DNA of 5,879 nt from Acidimicrobiia bacterium (GTDB lineage Bacteria > Actinomycetota > Acidimicrobiia > Acidimicrobiales > Ilumatobacteraceae), in the NCBI GenBank assembly GCA_013815505.1, contig JACDGA010000122.1, forward strand, positions 1-5,879. Direction: 5' to 3'. Position numbers and translations under genes: made by a program. Position 1 is the first letter of the stretch; every line of letters begins with the position of its first letter. The notes below the pieces were generated by a model. The model saw only the letters and a list, made by a program, of their open reading frames with translations. It was not told the origin of the DNA and did not search any database. Shown in pieces: positions 1 to 5,309 of the stretch.

Positions 1-585
1 ACTTCGAGCATCGCGCCATTCTGTCCGCATCGCCGGCTTCCGCGACGACTCGTTCGTCGCCCTCATCGGGTCATGTCGAACTTGCTGTCATTACCCGACA
101 CCTGCGCTCCCGACCGCGCCTCCGCACTTGCGCATGCCGTGCGCTCGCGCGGCATCACGGCGATCTCGCACCACTCGGCGGCGCATGTGCACGGGCTGAC
201 GAGTGAGGCTCCGGCACTGGTGCACGTGCTTGCGCTCAGGGGAAGCCATCCGACGAGCTCGTCGGGGGTCATCGTGCACCACACGCGCACGTTGGACGCG
301 GGGTCGGTCGTGCGGGTCGGTGATGTGCCGATCACCGACATCGCCAGCACGGTCGTGATGATGGCGGCGTACTCCACGGTCGCCGAGATGCAGGCGATGA
401 TCCGAGCCGCGTGCCGCCTCGACGTCTCGATCGAAGAGCTCCGTCACGTCGCCTCCGTGAGACGACGGCGCGGAAGGGCGGGACCCGGACGGCTGCTCGA
501 CGCGCTCGAACAACTCGGCCACGACACTCGCGGCGAACTCCGCGCCCGGCGTCGTGGCGAACAACTGGCTCCGCCCGCGGCCTGA
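1..585 (+). CDS. AbiEi-family (type IV antitoxin-like) protein, 5' partial and C-terminally short
   Basis: The frame is open from the left edge to the TGA at 583-585. The first in-window start codon is ATG 73, which would give 170 aa. Numbering from that ATG, residues 30-40 contain SHHSAAHVHGL, which matches the 'SHxSAAxLxGL' signature of actinobacterial AbiEi-like proteins. It is followed by a beta-rich GVIVHHTRTLDAG stretch, then VPITDIAST (the family's 'GIPVTTxART' segment), then a helical tail and an Arg-rich RRRRGRAGPGRLLDALEQL. In the family a winged-helix DNA-binding region precedes SHxSAA by several dozen residues, and no Shine-Dalgarno precedes ATG 73, so I infer that the true start lies outside the window. 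Many relatives continue into a DUF559 endonuclease-like domain; this one stops after about 20 more residues. It may act as a repressor-like antitoxin, be a solitary orphan, or be a decaying gene. No AbiEii nucleotidyltransferase toxin is seen downstream, where meaB converges after 7 bp. The family call is fairly safe; activity is unknown. Confidence 0.6.
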   Translation, partial: TSSIAPFCPHRRLPRRLVRRPHRVMSNLLSLPDTCAPDRASALAHAVRSRGITAISHHSAAHVHGLTSEAPALVHVLALRGSHPTSSSGVIVHHTRTLDAGSVVRVGDVPITDIASTVVMMAAYSTVAEMQAMIRAACRLDVSIEELRHVASVRRRRGRAGPGRLLDALEQLGHDTRGELRARRRGEQLAPPAA

Positions 586-596
586 CCGGCCGTCAG
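582..596. terminator. Small inverted repeat spanning both convergent stop codons
   Basis: CTGAC (582-586), the spacer CGGCC, then GTCAG (592-596) form a perfect 5-bp inverted repeat. The TGA of the AbiEi-like gene (583-585) lies in one arm and the TGA of meaB (593-595, read on the minus strand) lies in the other. It could be a weak bidirectional transcription end between the convergent genes. There is no U-tract and the stem is short, so a terminator role is tentative. Confidence 0.25.
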
Positions 597-1555
597 CGGT
601 CGATCACGGGTTCAAGCATCTCGTCGGCGGCGGACCACGGGTCGATCTCGCCAGCGACGACGGCCTCGGTGAGCGCCTCCCACCTGGCGTTCGTCGAGAC
701 CGCTCGTGCGATCTCCTCGACACGTCGGGCGACGATCGCGCGGAGCTCCTCGCTGGCCCGTTGCGTCCGCCGACGCGCCAGTTCGCCCGACGCCTCGGCG
801 TGTTCTCGGTGGGCGAGCACCGCCTCCCAGAGGTCGTCGGTGCCTGTCGACTGCGGCGCCACGGCGGGCACGATGGGCGGCCGCCAGGCGTCATGGGGCA
901 GAGCCGTGAGGTCGAGCATCTGGTTGAGGTCTCGCCGGGTGTCCTCGACACCGGCGCGATCGGCCTTGTTGATGACGAACACGTCGGCGATCTCCATCAG
1001 CCCCGCCTTGTTCGCCTGCACGCTGTCGCCCCAGCCCGGGTTGACGACCACGACGGTCGTGTCGGCCTTGCCGGCGATCTCCACCTCGACCTGCCCGACG
1101 CCCACCGTTTCGACGAGGATCCAGTGCTTGCCGACGGCGTCGAGCAGGCGGATCGCCTCGGGCGCTGCGAGGGCGAGCCCACCGAGGTGACCGCGCGACG
1201 CCATCGATCGGATGAAGACGCCGGGGTCGGTGGCGTGGTCCTGCATGCGCACCCGGTCGCCCAAGATCGCGCCGCCGCTGAACGGTGACGACGGGTCGAT
1301 GGCGAGCACCGTCGGCTCGATGTCCTGGGCCCGCAGAAGCGTGATCAGCGCCGACACCAAGGTGCTCTTGCCGGAGCCGGGAGCACCGGTGAGCCCGACC
1401 GTGTAGGCACCACCGACGTGCGGCGACGCCAATCGCGCGATCGCCTTCGCCGGTTCACCACCACGCTCGACGAGCGACAGCGCCCGTGCGAGTGCGGCGC
1501 GGTCGCCGCCGCGGGCGGCGTCGAAGACCTCGCTCGGATCGCGGCTGCGCTGCAT
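593..1555 (-). CDS. meaB: MeaB/ArgK-type G3E GTPase, methylmalonyl-CoA mutase chaperone
   Basis: This 320-aa protein is the usual length for MeaB (about 310-340 aa). In this family the GTPase binds adenosylcobalamin-dependent methylmalonyl-CoA mutase, gates cofactor loading and protects the enzyme from inactivation, supporting propionyl-CoA to succinyl-CoA conversion in the cytosol. Visible motifs are Walker A GAPGSGKST (57-65), the switch region DPSSPFSGGAILGDRVRM (87-104), the MSRG-like stretch SMASRGHLGG (117-126), the Walker B equivalent ETVGVGQVE (149-157), and the guanine-specificity motif NKAD (196-199). An Arg-rich helical C-terminus follows, as expected for the dimerisation arm. ATG 1555 was chosen because no other in-frame start lies close upstream and it leaves a normal N-terminal helical extension before Walker A; there is no convincing Shine-Dalgarno. 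The mutase genes are not in this window, and upstream lies about 550 bp without an intact gene, so it probably has its own promoter. The main alternative, the older ArgK label, refers to the same family. Confidence 0.95.
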   Translation of the reverse strand: MQRSRDPSEVFDAARGGDRAALARALSLVERGGEPAKAIARLASPHVGGAYTVGLTGAPGSGKSTLVSALITLLRAQDIEPTVLAIDPSSPFSGGAILGDRVRMQDHATDPGVFIRSMASRGHLGGLALAAPEAIRLLDAVGKHWILVETVGVGQVEVEIAGKADTTVVVVNPGWGDSVQANKAGLMEIADVFVINKADRAGVEDTRRDLNQMLDLTALPHDAWRPPIVPAVAPQSTGTDDLWEAVLAHREHAEASGELARRRTQRASEELRAIVARRVEEIARAVSTNARWEALTEAVVAGEIDPWSAADEMLEPVIDR

Positions 1556-1604
1556 CGCGGACCATCGTTGCCGCTCGAGCGATGGCGACCAAACATCACT
1601 TACA

Positions 1605-1784
1605 GTGCGGCAATGGATCGCCGGGACGTGGTTCGAGGTCGCCGACTTCGATCACGCGGTCGTGTGAGTCGGCGAGCTGGAGACGTCGAGCTCAACGAAC
1701 GCGAAGCAGAAGGAGATCTGGATACGAGATCCCGATGGCTACCTCGTCGCACTCGACGGACCGTCCGAGTACCGCCCTCGCTGA
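1605..1784 (+). pseudogene. VOC-family (glyoxalase/bleomycin-resistance fold) C-terminal remnant
   Basis: Reading the + strand in the frame of the TGG at 1614 gives WIAGTWFEVADFDHAVV, an in-frame TGA at 1665-1667, then a stretch ending in EIWIRDPDGYLVALDGP and SEYRPR before a TGA at 1782-1784. The pattern 'TWFEVxDxDxxV' about 30-40 residues before 'REIWxRDPDGYxVxLxGP' is the C-terminal half of a VOC metalloenzyme-like domain; the Glu of EIW corresponds to the usual metal ligand position. The first half of the fold is missing, an internal stop interrupts it, and the spacer between the two conserved blocks looks shortened (a possible small deletion near 1680-1700). No ATG or ribosome binding site supports expression of the piece. 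I therefore read it as a decayed fragment, with the family recognised from motif memory only. Confidence 0.6.
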
Positions 1785-1822
1785 TCGCCGCATCGCGCGG
1801 AACTGCAGCTCACGGGACCTAG

Positions 1823-1942
1823 CTCAACGCAGCGTTACGTGCTGTTGGGGTCCACGGGTTCAACCCGTTGACCCTGCGATGGGCGGGTGAACGCGCCGGG
1901 CGCGGCCGGGCAAGTCTCGACTGGTTCGACGCGGCGTTGTGA
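1823..1942 (+). pseudogene. Unrecognised open fragment, possible gene relic
   Basis: Between a TAG at 1820-1822 and a TGA at 1940-1942 the frame encodes 39 residues that look protein-like rather than Arg-rich shadow. It includes VGVHGFNPLTLRWAGE and ends GRASLDWFDAAL. There is no start codon of good quality and no family I can name. It lies between two better recognised relics on the same strand, so it may be the C-terminus of a third decayed gene. A chance open frame in GC-rich DNA is equally possible, and the palindrome at 1848-1874 falls inside it. Confidence 0.2.
1848..1874. repeat. 27-bp near-perfect palindrome in the gene-poor stretch
   Basis: The core ACGGGTTCAACCCGT (1854-1868) is a perfect inverted repeat around C1861. 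After one mismatched pair (1853/1869) five further pairs follow (1848-1852 with 1870-1874), giving 12 matches out of 13, with two G-T wobble pairs beyond that. As DNA it resembles an operator for a dimeric repressor. As RNA it would form a strong hairpin with almost no loop. It lies about 230 bp past the nfu stop on the minus strand and about 290 bp upstream of meaB; no T-tract follows on either strand, so a classical intrinsic terminator is not evident. Function is not established. Confidence 0.45.
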
Positions 1943-1967
1943 CTCCCGGCGGCGCACCTCGACGTGA

Positions 1968-2107
1968 TCACCCGAACAACGCGCCGCAGTCGCCACCATC
2001 TACCCCGGATGCGCCATCTCGGACTGCTCGGTCAGATTCGCCCACTGCGAAGTGCACGCGAGATGTGGCCGGGCGGCGGCGCCAGCGACACTGGCTGACA
2101 GTTGCTC
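1968..2107 (+). pseudogene. DUF222/13E12-type HNH endonuclease core, frameshifted remnant
   Basis: After a TGA at 1965-1967 the + strand reads SPEQRAAVATIYPGCAISDC, continuing SVRFAHCEVHA to about 2060. This closely follows the HNH block of actinobacterial DUF222/13E12 nucleases ('TPAQRxALRAxYxTCAIPGCxVRFxxCxIHH'), with the structural Cys residues (codons at 2010, 2025, 2046) and the first His of the HH motif (2055) kept. A shift of one frame near 2058-2063 recovers MWPGGGASDTG, a TGA at 2096-2098, then QLL, matching the family's 'WxxGGxTDLxNLLPLC'. The remainder, including the last catalytic His and the whole DUF222 region, is absent, and the piece runs into the 3' end of the Nfu gene on the other strand. 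It is therefore non-functional. The family call rests on recalled motifs but the match extends across two segments in order. Confidence 0.65.
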
Positions 2108-2360
2108 AGACGGCGATGGCGTCGTCGGGCAGGTACTCGACGACCTCGGTGACCCCGTCGACGCGGTCGCGCATGATGCGCTCGATGCCGGCCTTCAACG
2201 TCTGTGTGGACACGGGGCAGGTGCCGCACGCGCCCACCAGCTCGACGGTGACGATGCCGGTCGTCTCGTCGACGTCGCGCAGCACGATGTCGCCACCGTC
2301 GGCCTGCAGCGCGGGCCGGATGACTTCGATCGTGCGTTCCACTTGTTCGCGCATGTCCAT
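2106..2360 (-). CDS. NifU C-terminal-domain (Nfu-type) iron-sulfur scaffold protein
   Basis: This small cytosolic protein consists of the Nfu domain alone. Members bind a [4Fe-4S] cluster between two subunits through a CxxC motif and hand it to apo-enzymes. Counting from ATG 2360 (84 aa), the family hallmarks are IRPALQADGGD at about 14-24, the central strand TVELVGACGTCP with Cys45 and Cys48, and the helix TQTLKAGIERIMRDRV leading to a terminal beta strand. The frame is open further to a TTG at 2369, but a GCGGG stretch nine bases before ATG 2360 is the better ribosome site; ATG 2354 is a third option. The gene lies 54 bp downstream of murA on the same strand, so the two are probably cotranscribed. 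There is no N-terminal A-type domain or NifU scaffold domain, as is normal for actinobacterial Nfu. The pairing with murA is positional rather than functional as far as I can see. Confidence 0.92.
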   Translation of the reverse strand: MDMREQVERTIEVIRPALQADGGDIVLRDVDETTGIVTVELVGACGTCPVSTQTLKAGIERIMRDRVDGVTEVVEYLPDDAIAV

Positions 2361-2414
2361 CTCATTCAACCCGCGCCACCGCGAGTTTCATCCCGTTCGA
2401 TCACCGGACGACCG

Positions 2415-3698
2415 TCAGCATCTGACGATGTCGGCGCCGACGGCGTGAAGGCGCCCGCACAAGTCGTCGTAGCCCCTGTCGATGTGGTGCACGCCGTGGA
2501 TCGTCGTCACGCCCTCGGCCGCCAGTCCGGCCACCACCATCGCCGCACCGGCGCGGATGTCGTGGGCACGCACGGGCGCGCCCGACAGTCGCGGCACGCC
2601 GCGCACGACGGCGTGGTGGCCAGCGGTCCTGATGTCGGCACCCAGCCGCTGCAGCTCTTCCACGTAGCGGAAGCGGCCCGGATAGATGTTCTCGGTCACG
2701 ATGCCCACGGAGTTGGCGACGCTGAGCAAGGTGATGATCAGTGGCTTGTAGTCCGTGGCGATGCCGGGGTACGGCAAGGTCTGGATGTCGGTGGAGCGAA
2801 GTCGCGTCGTGGCACGAGCGACGAGTCCCTCCTTCGTCGCCTCGATGTGCATCCCCATCTCGACGAACGCGTCGAGCAGGTTCGACATGTGCTCCGGACG
2901 AGCATCGACGATCTCCAGCCGGCCCGTGCACACTCCCAGCGCCGCGAGGTAGGTCGCCGCCTGCACCCGGTCGGGCACCGTGCGGTGTTCGGCGCCGTGA
3001 AGTGAGCCGGAAGCGACTCCGACGACGCGCAACCGCGACGAACCGATGCCCTCGATCTGTGCGCCCATGCCGACGAGAAACGTGCACAGGTCGGCGATCT
3101 CGGGCTCCATCGCCGCGTTCTCGATCGTCGTCTCACCCTCTGCGCACACGGCGGCGCAGACGAGGTTCTCCGTCGCGCCGACGCTCGGGAACGGGAACGT
3201 GATGTGGGCGCCGTGCAGCCGATCGGCGCGAGCGTCGACCTCGCCGTGGGCGAACTTGAACTCGGCGCCCATGGCCTCGAGCCCCGCGACGTGGAGGTCG
3301 ATCGGCCGCGCGCCGAAGTCGTCGCCGCCCGGCATCGAGATCTGCACCCTCCCGCAGCGCGTGAGCAACGGGCCGAGCACGTTGATCGACGCCCGGATGC
3401 GCTCGACGTGCTCGTACGGGGCGACGGGCGTGAGATCACCGTCGTTCGTCATCCTCAGGCGACCCGGCTCGGGACGCTCGGTGCGCACCCCGATGTCGGC
3501 GAGCAGGTCGGCCATGATCGTCACGTCGACGATGTCGGGCACGTTGCTCAACTCGTGCGTCCCGTCGCCGAGGATGGTCGCCGCCATCAGCTTGAGCACC
3601 GAGTTCTTCGCGCCGGGCACGACGACGCGCCCGGTCAACGGGCCTGCGGGGCGAACGACGATCTGGTCGGGCGCGGCGGGCGAGGTCGGCTCGGGCAC
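2415..3698 (-). CDS. murA: UDP-N-acetylglucosamine 1-carboxyvinyltransferase, Asp-type (fosfomycin-insensitive class)
   Basis: MurA transfers enolpyruvate from PEP to UDP-GlcNAc, the first committed step of peptidoglycan precursor synthesis in the cytosol. Counting from GTG 3698 the protein has 427 aa (E. coli 419). It shows the PEP/UDP-sugar residues GAKN (Lys31, Asn32), RIRASINVLGPL (Arg102, equivalent to E. coli Arg91), PGGDDFGARP (126 and Arg131), the conserved SVGATEN block, TENAA-like TIENAAMEPEIADL, ATD (Asp316, equivalent to E. coli Asp305) and HIDRGY (Arg408, equivalent to Arg397). The catalytic Cys of E. coli (Cys115) is Asp126 here, codon GAC at 3323-3321, as in Mycobacterium tuberculosis. 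GTG 3698 was chosen because it has GAGG just upstream and avoids overlap with the divergent transporter; a TTG at 3737 would add 13 residues with no counterpart in relatives. The gene is followed by nfu. Identity is secure; the start is probable. Confidence 0.96.
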   Translation of the reverse strand: MPEPTSPAAPDQIVVRPAGPLTGRVVVPGAKNSVLKLMAATILGDGTHELSNVPDIVDVTIMADLLADIGVRTERPEPGRLRMTNDGDLTPVAPYEHVERIRASINVLGPLLTRCGRVQISMPGGDDFGARPIDLHVAGLEAMGAEFKFAHGEVDARADRLHGAHITFPFPSVGATENLVCAAVCAEGETTIENAAMEPEIADLCTFLVGMGAQIEGIGSSRLRVVGVASGSLHGAEHRTVPDRVQAATYLAALGVCTGRLEIVDARPEHMSNLLDAFVEMGMHIEATKEGLVARATTRLRSTDIQTLPYPGIATDYKPLIITLLSVANSVGIVTENIYPGRFRYVEELQRLGADIRTAGHHAVVRGVPRLSGAPVRAHDIRAGAAMVVAGLAAEGVTTIHGVHHIDRGYDDLCGRLHAVGADIVRC

Positions 3699-3704
3699 GG
3701 CCTC

Positions 3705-3710
3705 AGTATG
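3705..3710 (-). promoter_or_regulatory. Candidate -10 box for leaderless murA transcription
   Basis: On the minus strand CATACT ends six bases before GTG 3698, the spacing expected if transcription starts at the first base of the start codon. A TTGAAC (minus strand 3737-3732) could be a -35 element but its 21-bp spacer is longer than usual. GAGG in the six-base gap could alternatively act as a ribosome site on a longer transcript. Sequence pattern only. Confidence 0.35.
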
Positions 3711-3712
3711 CT
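3707..3712 (+). promoter_or_regulatory. Candidate -10 box for leaderless transcription of the MFS gene
   Basis: TATGCT fits the actinobacterial TAnnnT -10 pattern and ends six bases before GTG 3719, so a transcript beginning at that G would be leaderless. No Shine-Dalgarno precedes GTG 3719, which agrees with this. No clear -35 is seen. The box overlaps the minus-strand murA box, so the two promoters would compete for polymerase. Confidence 0.4.
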
Positions 3713-3718
3713 CCGCCC

Positions 3719-5239
3719 GTGCCCGGCCGAGGTTCAACCCTCACCCGCACGTGGCCGGACGACGAGCACCACCGTGCGCTGTTGACGGCACGACGCGATG
3801 ACCTGTTGGCCGAGCGGCCCGGGCACGGCGACGATGCGACCGAGCGTTGGGTCCAGGAACACGGTCCGTTCAGGTCGTACGAGCGCACGGTGACCGCCGC
3901 AGGTGGTTCGCTCGTCGAGGAGACCCGCTTCGACCTCCACGTGCCGTCGTTCGGGTGGCTCTTCGTCCCCCTCACGCGTCGCAGGATCGTCTCGGCACAA
4001 CGTCGCGACCACTCGCCGTGGTGGGCACCGAGCGATCACCTCGACTCGCGCCAGGTGCTCGTGCTCGGCATCATCGCCGCGCTGTCGATGTCGTCGGCGT
4101 TCGTCAACACACTGTTCACGCAGACCGTCAACTTCGCTGCCGACGACTTCGCGGTGGGCGACTGGGGCGTCGGGGTCGCCGGTGCCGTCGTTCGCGTCGG
4201 CATCGTCATCGCGCTCCCGGCGGCGCTGCTCGCCGACAGGATCGGACGTCGCCGGGTGATCAACGTCGTTGCCTGGGCCGCGCCGATCGTCACGGCGCTC
4301 GGTGCGGTGGCTCCGAACTTCCCGTCCCTCGTGGCGACCCAGACGATCGGGCGGCCACTCGGGCTCGCCCTCGACTTCCTCGTCGGTGTCGTCGCCGCCG
4401 AGGAGGTGCCGCGCAACTCCCGGGCCTACGCCGTCAGCGTGCTTGCCCTTGCGAGTGGCCTCGGGGCCGGTGTCGCCGTCGTGTCGCTGCCGCTCGCCGA
4501 TCTCGCCGACAACGCCTGGCGGCTGCTGTACGTGATCGCCCTCATCTGGCTCGTGCCCGCCGTCGACGCGATGCGGCGACTCCCCGAGACGACGCGATTC
4601 CGCCGTCGCCACGTCATTGCGCCGCGCCTCGACCGGCGTCGCTTCGCGATCCTCGGCGGCATCGCATTCCTCGCCAACATCTTCGTCGCCCCCGCGAGCT
4701 TCTTCCAGAACCGCTACCTCGAAGACGTACGCGGCTATTCGGCGCTCGTCATCGCCACGTTCACGCTCGTGACGGCCACCCCTGCTGCCGTCGGGCTCAT
4801 GGTCGGAGGACGAGTTGCCGACGCTGCGGGGCGACGGCGGCTCATCGCCGTCGCGCTACCACTCGGCACGGTGCTGGTGGCGGCGTCGTTCGCCGTCGGC
4901 GGCGTCGCGATGTGGCTGGCGATGACCGCCGGTGCCGTCGTCGGCTCCATCGCCTTCCCGGCGATGTCGGTGTACCGCACAGAGCTGTTCCCCACCGGCA
5001 ACCGCAGCTGGGCGGCGGCGCTGCTGACCGTGCTGGCGCTCCTCGGCGGGATCGGTGGCCTCCTCGCTGCAGGTGGCCTGCGCGACGCCGGCTGGTCGTA
5101 CGGCAGCATCATGGGAATGCTCTCGCTCGCCCAGCTCGGCGTGCTGGCGATCGTGGCCACAACGCTGCCCGAGACGGCGCACCGCTCGCTCGAAGAGCTG
5201 AACCCGCTCGATCGTGCCGTGGCCGAACCATCGTCGTGA
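3719..5239 (+). CDS. MFS transporter with a soluble N-terminal domain (possible SRPBCC-like)
   Basis: This 506-aa inner-membrane permease of the major facilitator superfamily has an unidentified substrate. Residues 1-110 are hydrophilic: a TWPDDEHHRALLTARRDDLL helix, then GPFRSYERTV, EETRFDLHVPSFGWLF and PLTRRRI, a strand-helix pattern recalling the second half of an SRPBCC/START-type fold. Twelve hydrophobic segments follow from about 113 to 482. Motif A appears at the TM2-TM3 loop (DRIGRRR, 173-179) and is repeated at TM8-TM9 (GGRVADAAGRRR, about 363-374), marking the two six-helix halves. LPETTRF (288-294) in the central loop and LPETAHRSLEEL (483-494) after the last helix resemble the PES/PET motifs of sugar-porter-like members, hinting at an organic solute but not proving one. 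GTG 3719 is the only reasonable start, with the leaderless-type -10 upstream. It is transcribed away from murA and converges on a hydrolase. Efflux of a drug or metabolite is the other option. Confidence 0.88.
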   Translation: MPGRGSTLTRTWPDDEHHRALLTARRDDLLAERPGHGDDATERWVQEHGPFRSYERTVTAAGGSLVEETRFDLHVPSFGWLFVPLTRRRIVSAQRRDHSPWWAPSDHLDSRQVLVLGIIAALSMSSAFVNTLFTQTVNFAADDFAVGDWGVGVAGAVVRVGIVIALPAALLADRIGRRRVINVVAWAAPIVTALGAVAPNFPSLVATQTIGRPLGLALDFLVGVVAAEEVPRNSRAYAVSVLALASGLGAGVAVVSLPLADLADNAWRLLYVIALIWLVPAVDAMRRLPETTRFRRRHVIAPRLDRRRFAILGGIAFLANIFVAPASFFQNRYLEDVRGYSALVIATFTLVTATPAAVGLMVGGRVADAAGRRRLIAVALPLGTVLVAASFAVGGVAMWLAMTAGAVVGSIAFPAMSVYRTELFPTGNRSWAAALLTVLALLGGIGGLLAAGGLRDAGWSYGSIMGMLSLAQLGVLAIVATTLPETAHRSLEELNPLDRAVAEPSS

Positions 5240-5257
5240 CGATCAGTGCGGGCGTCG

Positions 5258-5272
5258 GGCGGTCGCTCCGCC
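5258..5272 (+). terminator. GC hairpin after the MFS gene
   Basis: GGCGG (5258-5262), the loop TCGCT and CCGCC (5268-5272) form a perfect 5-bp stem; skipping one G extends it by two more pairs (CT 5255-5256 region with GA 5273-5274). It begins 19 bases after the TGA of the transporter. Only a weak pyrimidine-rich run (ACTTGTCGCCTT) follows, typical of GC-rich genomes where terminators often lack long U-tracts. Confidence 0.35.
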
Positions 5273-5290
5273 GAACTTGTCGCCTTCGTA

Positions 5291-5303
5291 CGCCGTCACG
5301 GCG
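5291..5303 (-). terminator. GC hairpin after the alpha/beta hydrolase gene
   Basis: CGCCG (5291-5295), the loop TCA and CGGCG (5299-5303) form a perfect 5-bp stem with a three-base loop, starting seven bases past the hydrolase TAG on the minus strand. There is no U-tract. With the hairpin at 5258-5272 it fills most of the 70-bp convergent gap. Confidence 0.35.
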
Positions 5304-5309
5304 CCGAGG

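Noticed and set aside
554..1288. A 244-codon + strand open frame opposite meaB
   Set aside because: It is antisense to a complete, motif-rich MeaB and shows no family signature.
1585..1630. AT-richer patch upstream of meaB as a sigma-70 promoter
   Set aside because: A TTGCCG is visible on the minus strand, but no TAnnnT-type -10 lies at suitable spacing, so I do not call it.
1815..1880. tRNA-like look (TAGCTCAA and GGGTTCAACCC resembling D and T arms)
   Set aside because: The putative T stem does not pair in the correct register, no matching GAGC D-stem arm or anticodon stem is present, and the GTTCAAC is explained by the palindrome centred on 1861.
2052..3005. A 317-codon + strand open frame across nfu and murA
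   Set aside because: Both minus-strand genes underneath are unmistakable. Only its first few codons coincide with the HNH relic; the rest is low-complexity His/Arg/Asp-rich shadow.
3734..4612. A 292-codon minus-strand open frame opposite the MFS gene
   Set aside because: It is composed mainly of Arg, Glu, Asp, Gly and His, as expected for the antisense of GC-rich membrane-protein codons, with no domain seen.
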